DNA of 64,000 nt from Butyrivibrio sp. WCD3002 (GTDB lineage: Bacteria; Bacillota; Clostridia; Lachnospirales; Lachnospiraceae), in NCBI RefSeq assembly GCF_000424265.1, contig NZ_AUJO01000016.1, forward strand, positions 41,411-105,410, given 5' to 3'. The position numbers and the translations under genes are program-made. Below the pieces are notes generated by a model. It made no database searches, was not told the DNA's origin, and saw nothing but the letters and a program-made list of their open reading frames with translations. This document shows, in pieces, positions 26,066-33,829 of this stretch. The stretch's first letter is position 1. The number at the start of each line of letters is the position of its first letter.

Positions 26066-27175
26066 TTACTTCACATCAGCAATGTAGGTCTGTCCGCCCC
26101 ACGTAAACTGAATAACGTTATTGCCTTTCCAGATGGCATCATCATACTTACTAGCTGTATACTCTGTTCCAGCATCCGCATTATAAGCAGCTATGATCTG
26201 TGCCCATGAAATTGTTGCCCAACCATTCTTTACTGTGAGATCACCAGTGATATCTCTGCCATTCCACTTAACCGCTGTAGGAGCTGTAGTTCCAAGTCCA
26301 CCATCATCTGCTGTTCCACTCTTAAGAGCGATATCAAAGCCCCATGAACTATTCCACTTAGCCTGAGCAATAACTGACTTATTCTGTGTAGGAGTGAATG
26401 TAACTGAAATAGTAGGCATTGGCTTAGCAGTTACTACACCTGATGTAGCATCAGTTGTTTGCCAAGTAGTCATTGCTAAACCACGGTTCATTGCAGCTGT
26501 TATCTGAAGGTCAAATGCTGTACCTGTCGCATTAGTAGCATCCTTAAGAGCATATTCATATGTTGTCGTGCCTGCGTTGTCGCCCGTACCATGTGTTCCT
26601 TTTAATTCATATTCAGCCTCGTCAGACTTCATCGCATTATTCAAAGTTGCCTCAGTAGCACTAACGGCTTTTTCTGCAACTCCAGTTGCAATAAATCCAA
26701 TATACAATCCCTTAGTGCTATCGTCTGTTCCGCTAAAATCAGATGTTGTTGAATATCCTGACGTATATCCTGCGTCTGTCATCTTCACCTTGATTTTAAG
26801 ATCAACAGGCTTATAACTCTTATTAGATATTGTCAACTTATCACTAGTTCCTGATACAGATACGTTTGTTCCATCAACATTCTTAAAAAGAACACCTTCA
26901 TTATCATTAACTGTTACATCCGCACCAAATGCCTTTCCTGACTCGGCGATAAGTCCTTCAGGATCTACATTAAACTTAAATGTACTTGTAAGGGCATCGT
27001 CTGTTGGAAGTGCTATCTGGTAAATATCAGTCTTGGCAGACACTTCTGTTCCTGCTCCGGAAATGCCAATGTCTGTACCACTAGCGCCAGCAGCTGCCAA
27101 AGCTGTCATAGCTCCGCCAAATAACATTGTGGTTGCCATTCCTACTGCTAATACTCTGTTAAAATTTCTTGTCAT
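26066..27175 (-). CDS. Secreted beta-rich surface protein
   Basis: The product has 369 residues with a signal peptide (residues 1-28, 'GGAMTALAAAGASG'). The mature part is Thr/Asp/Ala-rich and beta-rich, starting with 'TDIYQIALPTDDALTSTFKFNVDPEGLI' split around residue 60. 'VLFKNVDG' and 'LTISNKSYKPVDLKIKVKMTD' recall camelysin/SipW-dependent and WxL-type surface proteins. Similar order and spacing are visible in the acidic protein at 5390-7042. A C-terminal 'FTWGGQTYIADVK' follows, with no sorting motif. It may form a fibre or coat. The next gene upstream encodes a membrane-anchored protein and probably shares its transcript. AGGAGG is nine nt before the ATG. Confidence 0.72.
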   Translation of the reverse strand: MTRNFNRVLAVGMATTMLFGGAMTALAAAGASGTDIGISGAGTEVSAKTDIYQIALPTDDALTSTFKFNVDPEGLIAESGKAFGADVTVNDNEGVLFKNVDGTNVSVSGTSDKLTISNKSYKPVDLKIKVKMTDAGYTSGYSTTSDFSGTDDSTKGLYIGFIATGVAEKAVSATEATLNNAMKSDEAEYELKGTHGTGDNAGTTTYEYALKDATNATGTAFDLQITAAMNRGLAMTTWQTTDATSGVVTAKPMPTISVTFTPTQNKSVIAQAKWNSSWGFDIALKSGTADDGGLGTTAPTAVKWNGRDITGDLTVKNGWATISWAQIIAAYNADAGTEYTASKYDDAIWKGNNVIQFTWGGQTYIADVK

Positions 27176-27242
27176 AAAAAATTACCTCCTTGGTTTTTAC
27201 AAGTAGTCATCCATGACTACAGTTAAAAAGTTTGTTACAACA

Positions 27243-27770
27243 TTAGTTTTCTATAATTATTGTTCCACCTACATGAACCTGCGTAAGCTCATTTTGGTCA
27301 TCATCTACTAGATGATAATCAATCGTACACGTATAAGTACCGGCATCTAAAACCTTATCAAGCTTAAAATTTGTAAGCTTCGCTCCGAGCTCAATAACAG
27401 GAGACGAATAAACAACTTCATTTGTATCATTGAGCTTAACCTCTATATATACAGGAGTTTCATTACTTGCGATATTCTCTACAAATGCATCTGCGGTTTC
27501 TGAACTGCCATCCGGGAAATGCCATTCAGAATTCTGTGATACTGTATAGGATTGAGGAATATTTGTCGGTTCCACGGTTGTAAGTTCTTCAACAACCTCT
27601 TCAACATTCTCAGCCGTTACAACCGATTTTTTGTTTCCTTCTGGTACCTCAGTTTCATTTACACTTTTCTTTCCTGATACCAAAACAATCACAATTGCAA
27701 TTCCAATAGCCGCAACACCAATGATGCATCCAATAATAATGCCTTTACTTATGCTCTTTTCTCCGCCCAC
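27243..27770 (-). CDS. Membrane-anchored extracytoplasmic protein
   Basis: The product has 175 residues. A single N-terminal membrane helix (residues 10-31, 'IIIGCIIGVAAIGIAIVIVLV') is followed by a Glu/Val/Thr-rich linker and a beta-sandwich domain ('VYIEVKLNDTNEVVYSS', 'AGTYTCTIDYHLVDDDQNEL', 'VHVGGTIIIEN'). The topology is cytoplasmic-in, domain-out. It is probably an accessory factor of the secreted protein encoded 67 bp downstream, for example in assembly, which is inference. The start is GTG at 27770 with AAGGAG about seven nt upstream. Confidence 0.7.
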   Translation of the reverse strand: MGGEKSISKGIIIGCIIGVAAIGIAIVIVLVSGKKSVNETEVPEGNKKSVVTAENVEEVVEELTTVEPTNIPQSYTVSQNSEWHFPDGSSETADAFVENIASNETPVYIEVKLNDTNEVVYSSPVIELGAKLTNFKLDKVLDAGTYTCTIDYHLVDDDQNELTQVHVGGTIIIEN

Positions 27771-27789
27771 TTTTCTTCTCCTTAATTTT

Positions 27790-27985
27790 TGTTCATACCA
27801 AAAACTATATTTAAGCTCAAGGCGATGGTCCTCTCGGTTCCATCTCTTTCTTTCCTATGTTGCAACTATGTGTCCTCTTAACCCACATAGGCATCACCCC
27901 ATTTCTTTGCACTTTCGCAATTACCGGTTCGAGATACATCTCGTACATTTTCGTTTCAAGATATATATCGACATACTCTAAACCT
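27790..27985 (-). promoter_or_regulatory. Candidate structured leader upstream of the anchored-protein gene
   Basis: The 27771-28386 gap (616 bp) has no gene. On the minus strand, three hairpins lie in its part nearest the gene: CGAGA-TGTA-TCTCG (27930-27943), CTATGTG/CACATAG (27866-27890) and GATGG/CCATC (27825-27845). The last two loops read GGTTAAGAGGA and AACCGAGAGGA; their first four bases are complementary, and both end in AGAGGA. It matches no riboswitch I know. Whether it is transcribed is unproven. The rest of the gap is AT-rich apart from a terminator near 28310. Confidence 0.35.
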
Positions 27986-28299
27986 TATTTAATAGCGAAA
28001 GAATTCTTTTTTCTTCGAGGCTAATGCTGAAATAATCTATCAGAACGACACATAGCACTCCATCTGCATGTAGAATACTACAATCACATTTAAAATGCCA
28101 TTAAACAAATCTGATTAAATTATAATCAATTTATAAACTGTACTCAAAGCCGCATAAATCAAGGAGTTTTGAATTTTTATTTATGTTTTATTAGACTTGT
28201 AAGGTACGATATAACGTCATGTTGTCTTTTTTTCATTATGATTTATTCATAATTACAATAATTTTTACTGGTAAAAATCCAAAATTCGATAATAAAATA

Positions 28300-28328
28300 A
28301 AAAAAGCTCACATAAAATGTGAGCTTTA
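28300..28328 (-). terminator. Terminator of the XRE/HipA-like kinase pair
   Basis: AAAGCTCACA-TAAAA-TGTGAGCTTT, followed on the minus strand by a long T-run. It lies about 60 bp past the kinase stop codon. Confidence 0.85.
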
Positions 28329-28386
28329 TGATATCAATTTCTTCTCTAACCAATACTATTGATAACATAGTAACAATATACTATTA

Positions 28387-29196
28387 TCACACAAACAAGT
28401 ATTTATATCTTCTCATCTGTTCAAATATCACATCTCTTACTCTGTCAATTATCACTTTATCATAACCATATATATTATTCAGTATTTCATCCACATCCTT
28501 TTTGTTAAATGAAAATGAGATGGTTGTTCCGTATAGTTTTTCTGCAAGTTTGAGCTGTTCATCGAAATCCTGACATATGGTCTTTGACTGAACCTTATCC
28601 ATAAGCTCATAAACATTTTCTGTAATCGGATAATCCATAGTTATATCAGCAAGTAGTCCTGCACCCTGATCAAAAAAAGGAGAAAGCCTATATTCTCCGT
28701 TGTCTCGCATAATCACAGCGATATTATGAGTATGTCTGTCTTCATTTAAGAAAAAAGCATCTATCGTTAGAAGCTTCGCCATATACACGCCAAAGTCTTT
28801 AATTCCTGTGATATCCTGAATTTTTGAAGCTATAAAATTTAGACGTTCCTCATGATCAGGAGTAGCGTAGATAATGTTATTCAAACCAATACCATATGTA
28901 TTCTGATACAGCCGCTCAAGAGTTATTAGCTGTTCCCCTTTATTCAGAAAATCTTTACTCGAAACCCCGTTAAAAATCTGAGAATTATATTTTATCTGCT
29001 CCTGATTATATAAAACAAACTCAGAATCCTTAAGAGAACTCTTCATAAGAAAATGCGACACCACATACTCCACAAGACCCTCGTATCCGGTATAATCTGC
29101 CTTATACCAGATTCCATCCTTTTCCCATTTCAGCTGATTCCCCTTTGAAGATTTTCTATTAAATTCTTTCTTATCTCTATCAAACAGCTCTATCAT
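28387..29196 (-). CDS. HipA-like small kinase, module 1
   Basis: The product has 269 residues, shorter than HipA (about 440), and lacks the HipA N-terminal domain, as in CtkA/HipT-type kinases. The catalytic loop is 'FFLNEDRHTHNIAV' (D-R-H-x-x-N) and the metal-binding motif is 'LSPFFDQGAGL' in place of DFG. A Ser/Gly-rich stretch near residue 16 ('RKSSKGNQ') may be the phosphate-binding loop. HipA-family kinases act as toxins by phosphorylating aminoacyl-tRNA synthetases or other proteins. The ATG overlaps the stop of the upstream XRE gene by 4 bp, so both are made together. The target is unknown. Confidence 0.8.
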   Translation of the reverse strand: MIELFDRDKKEFNRKSSKGNQLKWEKDGIWYKADYTGYEGLVEYVVSHFLMKSSLKDSEFVLYNQEQIKYNSQIFNGVSSKDFLNKGEQLITLERLYQNTYGIGLNNIIYATPDHEERLNFIASKIQDITGIKDFGVYMAKLLTIDAFFLNEDRHTHNIAVIMRDNGEYRLSPFFDQGAGLLADITMDYPITENVYELMDKVQSKTICQDFDEQLKLAEKLYGTTISFSFNKKDVDEILNNIYGYDKVIIDRVRDVIFEQMRRYKYLFV

Positions 29197-29741
29197 CTTT
29201 CAATCCTTATCCAAAAGTCATCCTCTGCCATACGTCCACCTGTTTTTTCTATTATTAAAAGCGGATCGTAGAACGGTATCCCCAAATCCTTTAGAACAAG
29301 CTTCATCTTGTCACGTTCTTCAGGGAAGCATCTGGAGCGAAGGAAATCCTCATATTCAGAAAATGATGGATGTTCATTCCTGCCAAATGCACGAAAAATA
29401 AGATTATCAGTGTAGTTCTTAATCTTAACTCTCATATTAATAATATCTACATCAATAATTGTGCATACAGTATCCCTATGGTAATACCACAATCTCATCG
29501 GGTACTTTTTCTCCGGAAGCGCAAGCTCCTTGGCAATATCGGGATGAAGAAGTACTATCTGTGCAAGCAGAGTAATAGGACCCGTCACCTCTTTATCAGA
29601 CATCTCCCAGCGTTCAACTGTAGGCTTTGAAACATTGCAAAAAAGAGCAAACTCTTTCTGTGTCATCCCCAGTTTTGCTCTTACTGCTTTTATGTCCTCT
29701 GCTTTTATGTAGTTAGGCGTCACATAATTATTTTTATTCAT
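29193..29741 (-). CDS. XRE regulator carrying the shared kinase-partner domain, module 1
   Basis: Residues 13-75 are an XRE helix-turn-helix ('VRAKLGMTQKEFALFCNVSKP', 'TVERWEMSDKEVTGP'). Residues 83-182 form a second domain: 'RLWYYHRDTVCTIIDVD' at its start and 'RCFPEERDKMKLVLKDLGIP' then 'GGRMAEDDFWIRIER' at its end. The same pattern, about 100 residues long, recurs in the proteins next to the other two HipA-like kinases of the window. It is probably the antitoxin/autorepressor of the kinase. Direct repeats TACCATCAAAAT lie in its promoter region. Confidence 0.8.
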   Translation of the reverse strand: MNKNNYVTPNYIKAEDIKAVRAKLGMTQKEFALFCNVSKPTVERWEMSDKEVTGPITLLAQIVLLHPDIAKELALPEKKYPMRLWYYHRDTVCTIIDVDIINMRVKIKNYTDNLIFRAFGRNEHPSFSEYEDFLRSRCFPEERDKMKLVLKDLGIPFYDPLLIIEKTGGRMAEDDFWIRIER

Positions 29742-29750
29742 AACTGAAAT

Positions 29751-29803
29751 ATACCATTATTTTGATGGTAAGTAAATATATTATTACAATCATTTTGATG
29801 GTA
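29751..29803 (-). promoter_or_regulatory. Operator-like repeats before the XRE/kinase pair
   Basis: ATTTTGATGGTA occurs at 29759-29770 and 29792-29803, 33 bp apart. The first copy also forms a dyad with TACCAT (29752-29757). An AT-rich -10-like stretch lies between. This suggests autoregulation by the XRE protein. Confidence 0.5.
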
Positions 29804-29810
29804 TGTCATC

Positions 29811-30182
29811 TCATCTTTTCGCTATCTCATGCCACACAGCATGAGTCCTGTCCATAAAATTGAAGCTGACCTTTATTGGCCTGAAAGTTTCAATTGAATA
29901 GGTAGTTGTGTAGTACTCGGTAATTTTGTCCACATAGGCATAGACACCGTAGGAAGGCGTGAGAAGTTTCTCGTCCACTTCGAACATCACTGCCGCATAA
30001 TCTGATACTATGCCCCTAAGAAATTCGTATGCCTGCCTTGGGGAATAATCATTGATATTAAGGAAGCAAAACCCAACACTTGCGGTCTTATATTCCCTTG
30101 TGTGATCTTCTTCATTCACAAGAACCTTTCCCGCAAGCAGCTGCTCATATTCTTCTTTTGACATAAAACGGTATAATGTCAT
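29811..30182 (-). CDS. Hypothetical protein
   Basis: The product has about 123 residues, beginning MTLYRFMSKEEYEQLLAGK and ending 'DRTHAVWHEIAKR'. The first 20 residues resemble the start of proteins with an ADP-ribosyltransferase-like or 'RES/DUF4433-like' opening ('YRFMSKEEY..L..G'). Too little is visible to assign a fold. The ATG at 30182 is preceded by GAGGGAA; two ATGs further upstream are possible. It lies just downstream of the Uma2-type gene and reads in the same direction, 57 bp away. Confidence 0.55.
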   Translation of the reverse strand: MTLYRFMSKEEYEQLLAGKVLVNEEDHTREYKTASVGFCFLNINDYSPRQAYEFLRGIVSDYAAVMFEVDEKLLTPSYGVYAYVDKITEYYTTTYSIETFRPIKVSFNFMDRTHAVWHEIAKR

Positions 30183-30239
30183 TATTTCCCTCATTGCCTC
30201 TAATATATACAGTACCAATAAATCTTTTGTCTGTTCTTC

Positions 30240-30959
30240 TTATAATAAGAAGCTTATATCCTCTATAATCTGTTTGAAGTCGACCTTGCATTTTCCATCA
30301 TAAATAGCTATCGGCACTTCGTCTTCAAATCCATATATCGAGACGTCATAGTCATGCAAAAAATCATACACTATGATCTTTTGTTTATCCGGATCAACTA
30401 TCCAGTATTCCTTTACTCCGGCATTTTCATATTTCGTCATCTTAAGAGTCATATCCTTCTTCTTAGTTGATTTCGACAATACTTCAACTATGAAGTCAGG
30501 AGCACCATAAACCTTCTGCTTAACAACCTTATCCCGGTCGCATATGATCATCACATCCGGCTGCAGCATGGTCTTATTATCCTTATCAAGCTGCACATCG
30601 CATGGAGCTGCTAAAGGAATGCATTTGCCCTTTTTAGACCTGATGTGATTTTTTATCTGAGTAAAAATATCCAAGGCAATTATCTGGTGTGAGGTATACG
30701 GAGCACTCATATCATAGAACACGCCATCTATGAGCTCCACACGCTGATCATCCGGCAGGGCGTAATAATCTTCTATAGTAAACTCCCCTGTAGCACCAAG
30801 AACCTTCTCCAGCGCACTGATGGTGTCATACCTTGGAGACTTCGTAATTTTCCCAAGGACCTTCTGAACTGTGCCAACCGGCACTCCCGACCTCTGAGCT
30901 ATCTGCTCGTAGGTCAGCCCAAGCTCTTCTTTTCGCCTAATCATCTGATCTATAGTCAT
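30240..30959 (-). CDS. HTH-Uma2 family protein
   Basis: Residues 1-65 are a helix-turn-helix ('YEQIAQRSGVPVGTVQKVLGK'). Residues 70-225 form a Uma2-type PD-(D/E)XK nuclease-like domain: 'RVELIDGVFYDMSAP', 'LQPDVMIIC', 'APDFIVEVLSKSTKKKDM' (with the E-x-L/K signature) and 'VKEYWIVDPDKQKIIVY'. Uma2 proteins are widespread and their role is unclear. The fused DNA-binding domain, together with four repeats of ATCCATTA upstream, suggests it regulates itself. AAGGAG lies before the ATG. Confidence 0.82.
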   Translation of the reverse strand: MTIDQMIRRKEELGLTYEQIAQRSGVPVGTVQKVLGKITKSPRYDTISALEKVLGATGEFTIEDYYALPDDQRVELIDGVFYDMSAPYTSHQIIALDIFTQIKNHIRSKKGKCIPLAAPCDVQLDKDNKTMLQPDVMIICDRDKVVKQKVYGAPDFIVEVLSKSTKKKDMTLKMTKYENAGVKEYWIVDPDKQKIIVYDFLHDYDVSIYGFEDEVPIAIYDGKCKVDFKQIIEDISFLL

Positions 30960-30978
30960 ATGCTTTACTCCTTCATAG

Positions 30979-31061
30979 ATCCATTAATCCATATTCTCAT
31001 ATCCATTATATAATATCGCCAGTCACAAAACAACCATATTAAGATATCCATTAATGGATAT
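30979..31061 (-). promoter_or_regulatory. Operator-like repeats before the HTH-Uma2 gene
   Basis: ATCCAT(TA) recurs at 30979, 30987 and 31001, and the perfect palindrome ATATCCATTAATGGATAT spans 31044-31061. A TATATAAT -10-like box lies among them on the minus strand. This pattern is consistent with an autoregulated promoter. Confidence 0.5.
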
Positions 31062-31080
31062 TTATTCGATTCTGTATTTT

Positions 31081-31149
31081 ATTTGACGCGCGTCAAATAA
31101 GCTTCTATAATGTAATTAAGAAAGTATTTATATTTGACGCACGTCAAAT
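31081..31149 (+). promoter_or_regulatory. Promoter with two palindromic operators for kinase module 2
   Basis: TTGACG (31083-31088), a 17-bp spacer and TATAAT (31106-31111) form a near-consensus sigma-A promoter. The palindrome ATTTGACGCGCGTCAAAT (31081-31098) covers the -35, and a one-base variant, ATTTGACGCACGTCAAAT, lies at 31132-31149, 51 bp (about five helical turns) downstream. A dimeric repressor could bind both on one face or loop the DNA. Confidence 0.8.
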
Positions 31150-31173
31150 ATATCGCGCAAACGGAGTGAAACA

Positions 31174-31986
31174 ATGAAAACTGCAATCATCCACAAAAAA
31201 CAAGATCTCACCTACCTTAAATGGTCACATATACGAAGCTCCAGTGGCACGGCGGGGACCTTTCTAAAATCCCAGTCTTCTCTTGGTGGAGCAAAGATTT
31301 ATTATAAACTCTCCAATTTTGATTCAGAAAAGGGTGTCATTGGCCATGAATGCGTTAACGAGATAATTGTTGACCGCCTGCTTTCTATATTAGGTGTCGA
31401 CCATTTGAGCTACAACCTGATCAACGCGGATATAGAAATAGAGGGAAGAACTTTCAATACGTATTTATGTGCTTCCGAAGACTTCAAGAACAGAGGTGAG
31501 AGCAAAATAGCCCTGGATGATTACTTCAGAACCAACGCTATGCCTGGAGAATCACATTATGAATTCTGCGCAAGAAACGGTTTTAAAGACTACATTGATG
31601 AGATGATTGCGATAGATTTTATCATACTCAACAGAGACCGGCACGGGGCAAACATTGAGATTTTGCGAAACACTAGAAATCACACTCTTCGAATTGCTCC
31701 GCTGTTTGATCACGGGCTCTCTCTTCTCTATTCATGTGGTTCAGAGGAGGCTGCTGCCGCCTTCGATATAATGGAAGACAAACGTTGCCAGAATTTCATT
31801 GGATCAGGATCCTGCCTTGAAAACCTAAACCTTATCAAAGACCGCGATTATGTATTCAAAAATCGTCTTACAGAATCTGATAAAGCTTATATTTTTGACG
31901 GTCTGGACGGAATATTATCAGATGTTTTTATAGACAAAATCTGGTCAATGATATATGAAAGGTACTTAATCTATGAAAATCTATGA
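31174..31986 (+). CDS. HipA-like small kinase, module 2
   Basis: The product has 270 residues. A Ser/Gly/Thr loop ('HIRSSSGTAGTFLKS') near residue 22 resembles the phosphate-binding loop of HipT/CtkA kinases. The catalytic loop is 'FIILNRDRHGANIEI' and the metal motif 'IAPLFDHGLSL'. There is no separate HipA N-terminal domain. It is the first gene of a two-gene operon, and its 3' end overlaps the partner gene by 14 bp. It is controlled by the two-operator promoter above. By family it would phosphorylate a protein target and may be toxic; the target is unknown. It differs strongly from the kinases at 28387 and 42487 outside the catalytic motifs. Confidence 0.82.
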   Translation: MKTAIIHKKQDLTYLKWSHIRSSSGTAGTFLKSQSSLGGAKIYYKLSNFDSEKGVIGHECVNEIIVDRLLSILGVDHLSYNLINADIEIEGRTFNTYLCASEDFKNRGESKIALDDYFRTNAMPGESHYEFCARNGFKDYIDEMIAIDFIILNRDRHGANIEILRNTRNHTLRIAPLFDHGLSLLYSCGSEEAAAAFDIMEDKRCQNFIGSGSCLENLNLIKDRDYVFKNRLTESDKAYIFDGLDGILSDVFIDKIWSMIYERYLIYENL

Positions 31987-32770
31987 AATTATAGATGAAG
32001 AAATCAATATTTCAATCGGCGTTCTCCTTTACTATGAAAAAGAAAGAACTTTTATAATAGAGCTTCAGGAAAAACTGGACGAATGGACAGCGCCTTTATT
32101 GCTCACAAGCTTTATAAAAAAGGGTGTGTATACAATCCCCAGGGATATCAGCCTTCTATGGGTAAAGGAACGCATTATTCCTAGTGGGCGACAGAATATA
32201 GGAAGCATCCTTAACACGCATCGCCTTAAAGAATACGACGAGATGAAATTTCTTGAATTATCAGATGGCCGTTGTTCTCAGGACAGTCTGTATATAAAAA
32301 AGCTGGATGAATTACCGGAATATGTGATAAGCAGACAAAAAGCAAATCTTACAGAATGTACCGTACTAGGCGATCACACACTTTTATGCTTTTTCAGTGA
32401 CGACAGCACAAGGAAAATCGATATGAAAAAAATCAGCAATTTCGCTGATTTAGATAAAATTCTTAATAATCCGACTCTTTTTTCATCCTGTAAAGTTGGA
32501 ACCGGAGGGTATTTTCTTACGTTTAATAATTCTATCGATATCCCTGCTTATATATTACGCGAAACAGGAACAATAATACCGCTTACACTTGATGATTTTT
32601 TCACCTTTGCAAAAAAGAACCTCCTTGATACCGCGCAGTGCTGTGATATCCTGGAATGTTCAAGACAAAATATATCCTATATGGTAAAGCTTGGTCAGCT
32701 CTCGCCTATAAAAGAAAACACAAAGGGAAACCTATACTCATATGGCGAAGTGTTGCGAAATCAGTGGTGA
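31973..32770 (+). CDS. Kinase partner: shared domain, DUF2442-like domain and C-terminal HTH, module 2
   Basis: The product has 265 residues. Residues 14-111 are the shared partner domain ('VLLYYEKERTFIIELQ' ... 'ERIIPSGRQNIGSIL' ... 'SDGRCSQDSLYIKKL'). Residues 125-200 resemble DUF2442 ('LLCFFSDDSTRKIDM', 'GGYFLTFNNSIDIPAYIL'). Residues 215-265 are a MerR/AlpA-like helix-turn-helix ('TAQCCDILECSRQNISYMVK', 'GNLYSYGEVLR'). The HTH makes it the probable repressor that binds the two palindromes upstream of the kinase, and the probable inhibitor of the kinase. This assignment is inference from context. Confidence 0.78.
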   Translation: MKIYEIIDEEINISIGVLLYYEKERTFIIELQEKLDEWTAPLLLTSFIKKGVYTIPRDISLLWVKERIIPSGRQNIGSILNTHRLKEYDEMKFLELSDGRCSQDSLYIKKLDELPEYVISRQKANLTECTVLGDHTLLCFFSDDSTRKIDMKKISNFADLDKILNNPTLFSSCKVGTGGYFLTFNNSIDIPAYILRETGTIIPLTLDDFFTFAKKNLLDTAQCCDILECSRQNISYMVKLGQLSPIKENTKGNLYSYGEVLRNQW

Positions 32771-32780
32771 CTATCAAGAA

Positions 32781-32812
32781 CGGGGCTTGGTTATACGCAT
32801 AACCAAGCCCCG
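32781..32812. terminator. Strong hairpin between convergent genes
   Basis: CGGGGCTTGGTTAT and ATAACCAAGCCCCG form a perfect 14-bp stem with a 4-nt loop. There is no T-run on either side, so it is an atypical terminator. It lies between module 2 (+) and the LacI gene (-). Confidence 0.6.
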
Positions 32813-32826
32813 CAGTTCTACAAATC

Positions 32827-33816
32827 TCAGCAAATAATATCCTCATACTTCATTCTCACCAGGGTGTGAGGAAGACGGACCTTCCTGCCCTTTGAGCCTG
32901 TAAGGAGGCGGGCAAGTTCGCGGACAGCCTCTGCTGCCACGTTGTTGAAATTCTGCTTTACTGTGTTCATCTGCTTTCCAACATAGCCCATTAGAATAAT
33001 GCCATCGAAACCGCAAACAGGTCTGAAAATATCCATATCCATCAAGGCCTTCATGGCACCGATTGCCATAAGATCCGAGCCGCATACCACGATATCCTTG
33101 TTTTTACCGTAGCGAAGTGTCAGGTTACGGGCCTTGAGCTCTGAAAAGTCTCCGTTCCTTATAAAAAGCTTAAGCTTTCTCTTTTTACAAAGATCCTCCA
33201 TAGCTCGTATTTTCTCTTCTGTAACATAGCTGTTTCGCATTCCGGCGATATAAAGGATGCGCTTGCAGTAGTTCTCTTTTATTGTTTTTTCTGCAACATC
33301 AATCTGTGCCTGATAATGATCAATACCAACCACAGATGTACTCTCATTTGTAGTAGCACCGTCAACCACAGCTATCTTAAAATACTGTGAATCAATGAGC
33401 TGATGCAAAACCTTGTCATCATTGTTCATTCCAAAGATCACAATACCGCTGATGTTCTGGGATGCAAAATATCTGATCATCTCTTCAAGATTCATCTTGG
33501 CGATCATTGAATAGAATACTGTGATACAGTCAAGCTGCTTTTCCTGGGCCATTCCAAGGGCACCGGAGATATACTGCATATCGATTTCATCGATTGCCTG
33601 TGTTTTCATGTTTAATTTAAGGAGAAGTGCGATTCTGCCGGAACGTTTGGATGAAAGAGCTGCTGCCACCTGATTGGGCACAAAATTAAGACGCTCAACA
33701 GCGTCATTAACCTTTCGTCTTGTCTCTTCGCTTACATTTGGATAATTATTCAGAACCTTTGAAACTGTTGAAATGGCAACCCCTGCCTCTTTCGCCACAT
33801 CCTTGATAGAAACCAT
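32827..33816 (-). CDS. LacI-family transcriptional regulator
   Basis: The product has 329 residues. The N-terminal HTH and hinge are 'SIKDVAKEAGVAISTVSKVL' and 'VPNQVAAALSSKRSGRIALLL'. A periplasmic-binding-like effector domain follows, with 'SGIVIFGMNNDD', 'VVGIDHYQAQIDVA' and 'VVCGSDLMAIGAMKAL'. LacI proteins usually repress sugar uptake or hydrolysis genes. No such genes are adjacent, so the ligand is unknown. It reads in the same direction as the SGNH gene 13 bp upstream and may be co-transcribed with it. Confidence 0.95.
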   Translation of the reverse strand: MVSIKDVAKEAGVAISTVSKVLNNYPNVSEETRRKVNDAVERLNFVPNQVAAALSSKRSGRIALLLKLNMKTQAIDEIDMQYISGALGMAQEKQLDCITVFYSMIAKMNLEEMIRYFASQNISGIVIFGMNNDDKVLHQLIDSQYFKIAVVDGATTNESTSVVGIDHYQAQIDVAEKTIKENYCKRILYIAGMRNSYVTEEKIRAMEDLCKKRKLKLFIRNGDFSELKARNLTLRYGKNKDIVVCGSDLMAIGAMKALMDMDIFRPVCGFDGIILMGYVGKQMNTVKQNFNNVAAEAVRELARLLTGSKGRKVRLPHTLVRMKYEDIIC

Positions 33817-33829
33817 TACTTCATGCCTC

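Noticed and set aside
27790..27985. Possible cyclic-di-GMP (GEMM) riboswitch upstream of 27770, suggested by GCGAAAG and GCAAAG stretches
   Set aside because: The conserved GEMM-I core (CACGCACAGGGCAAACC and ACGCAAAGCC) is absent and the stems do not fit. It is kept only as an unassigned structured leader.
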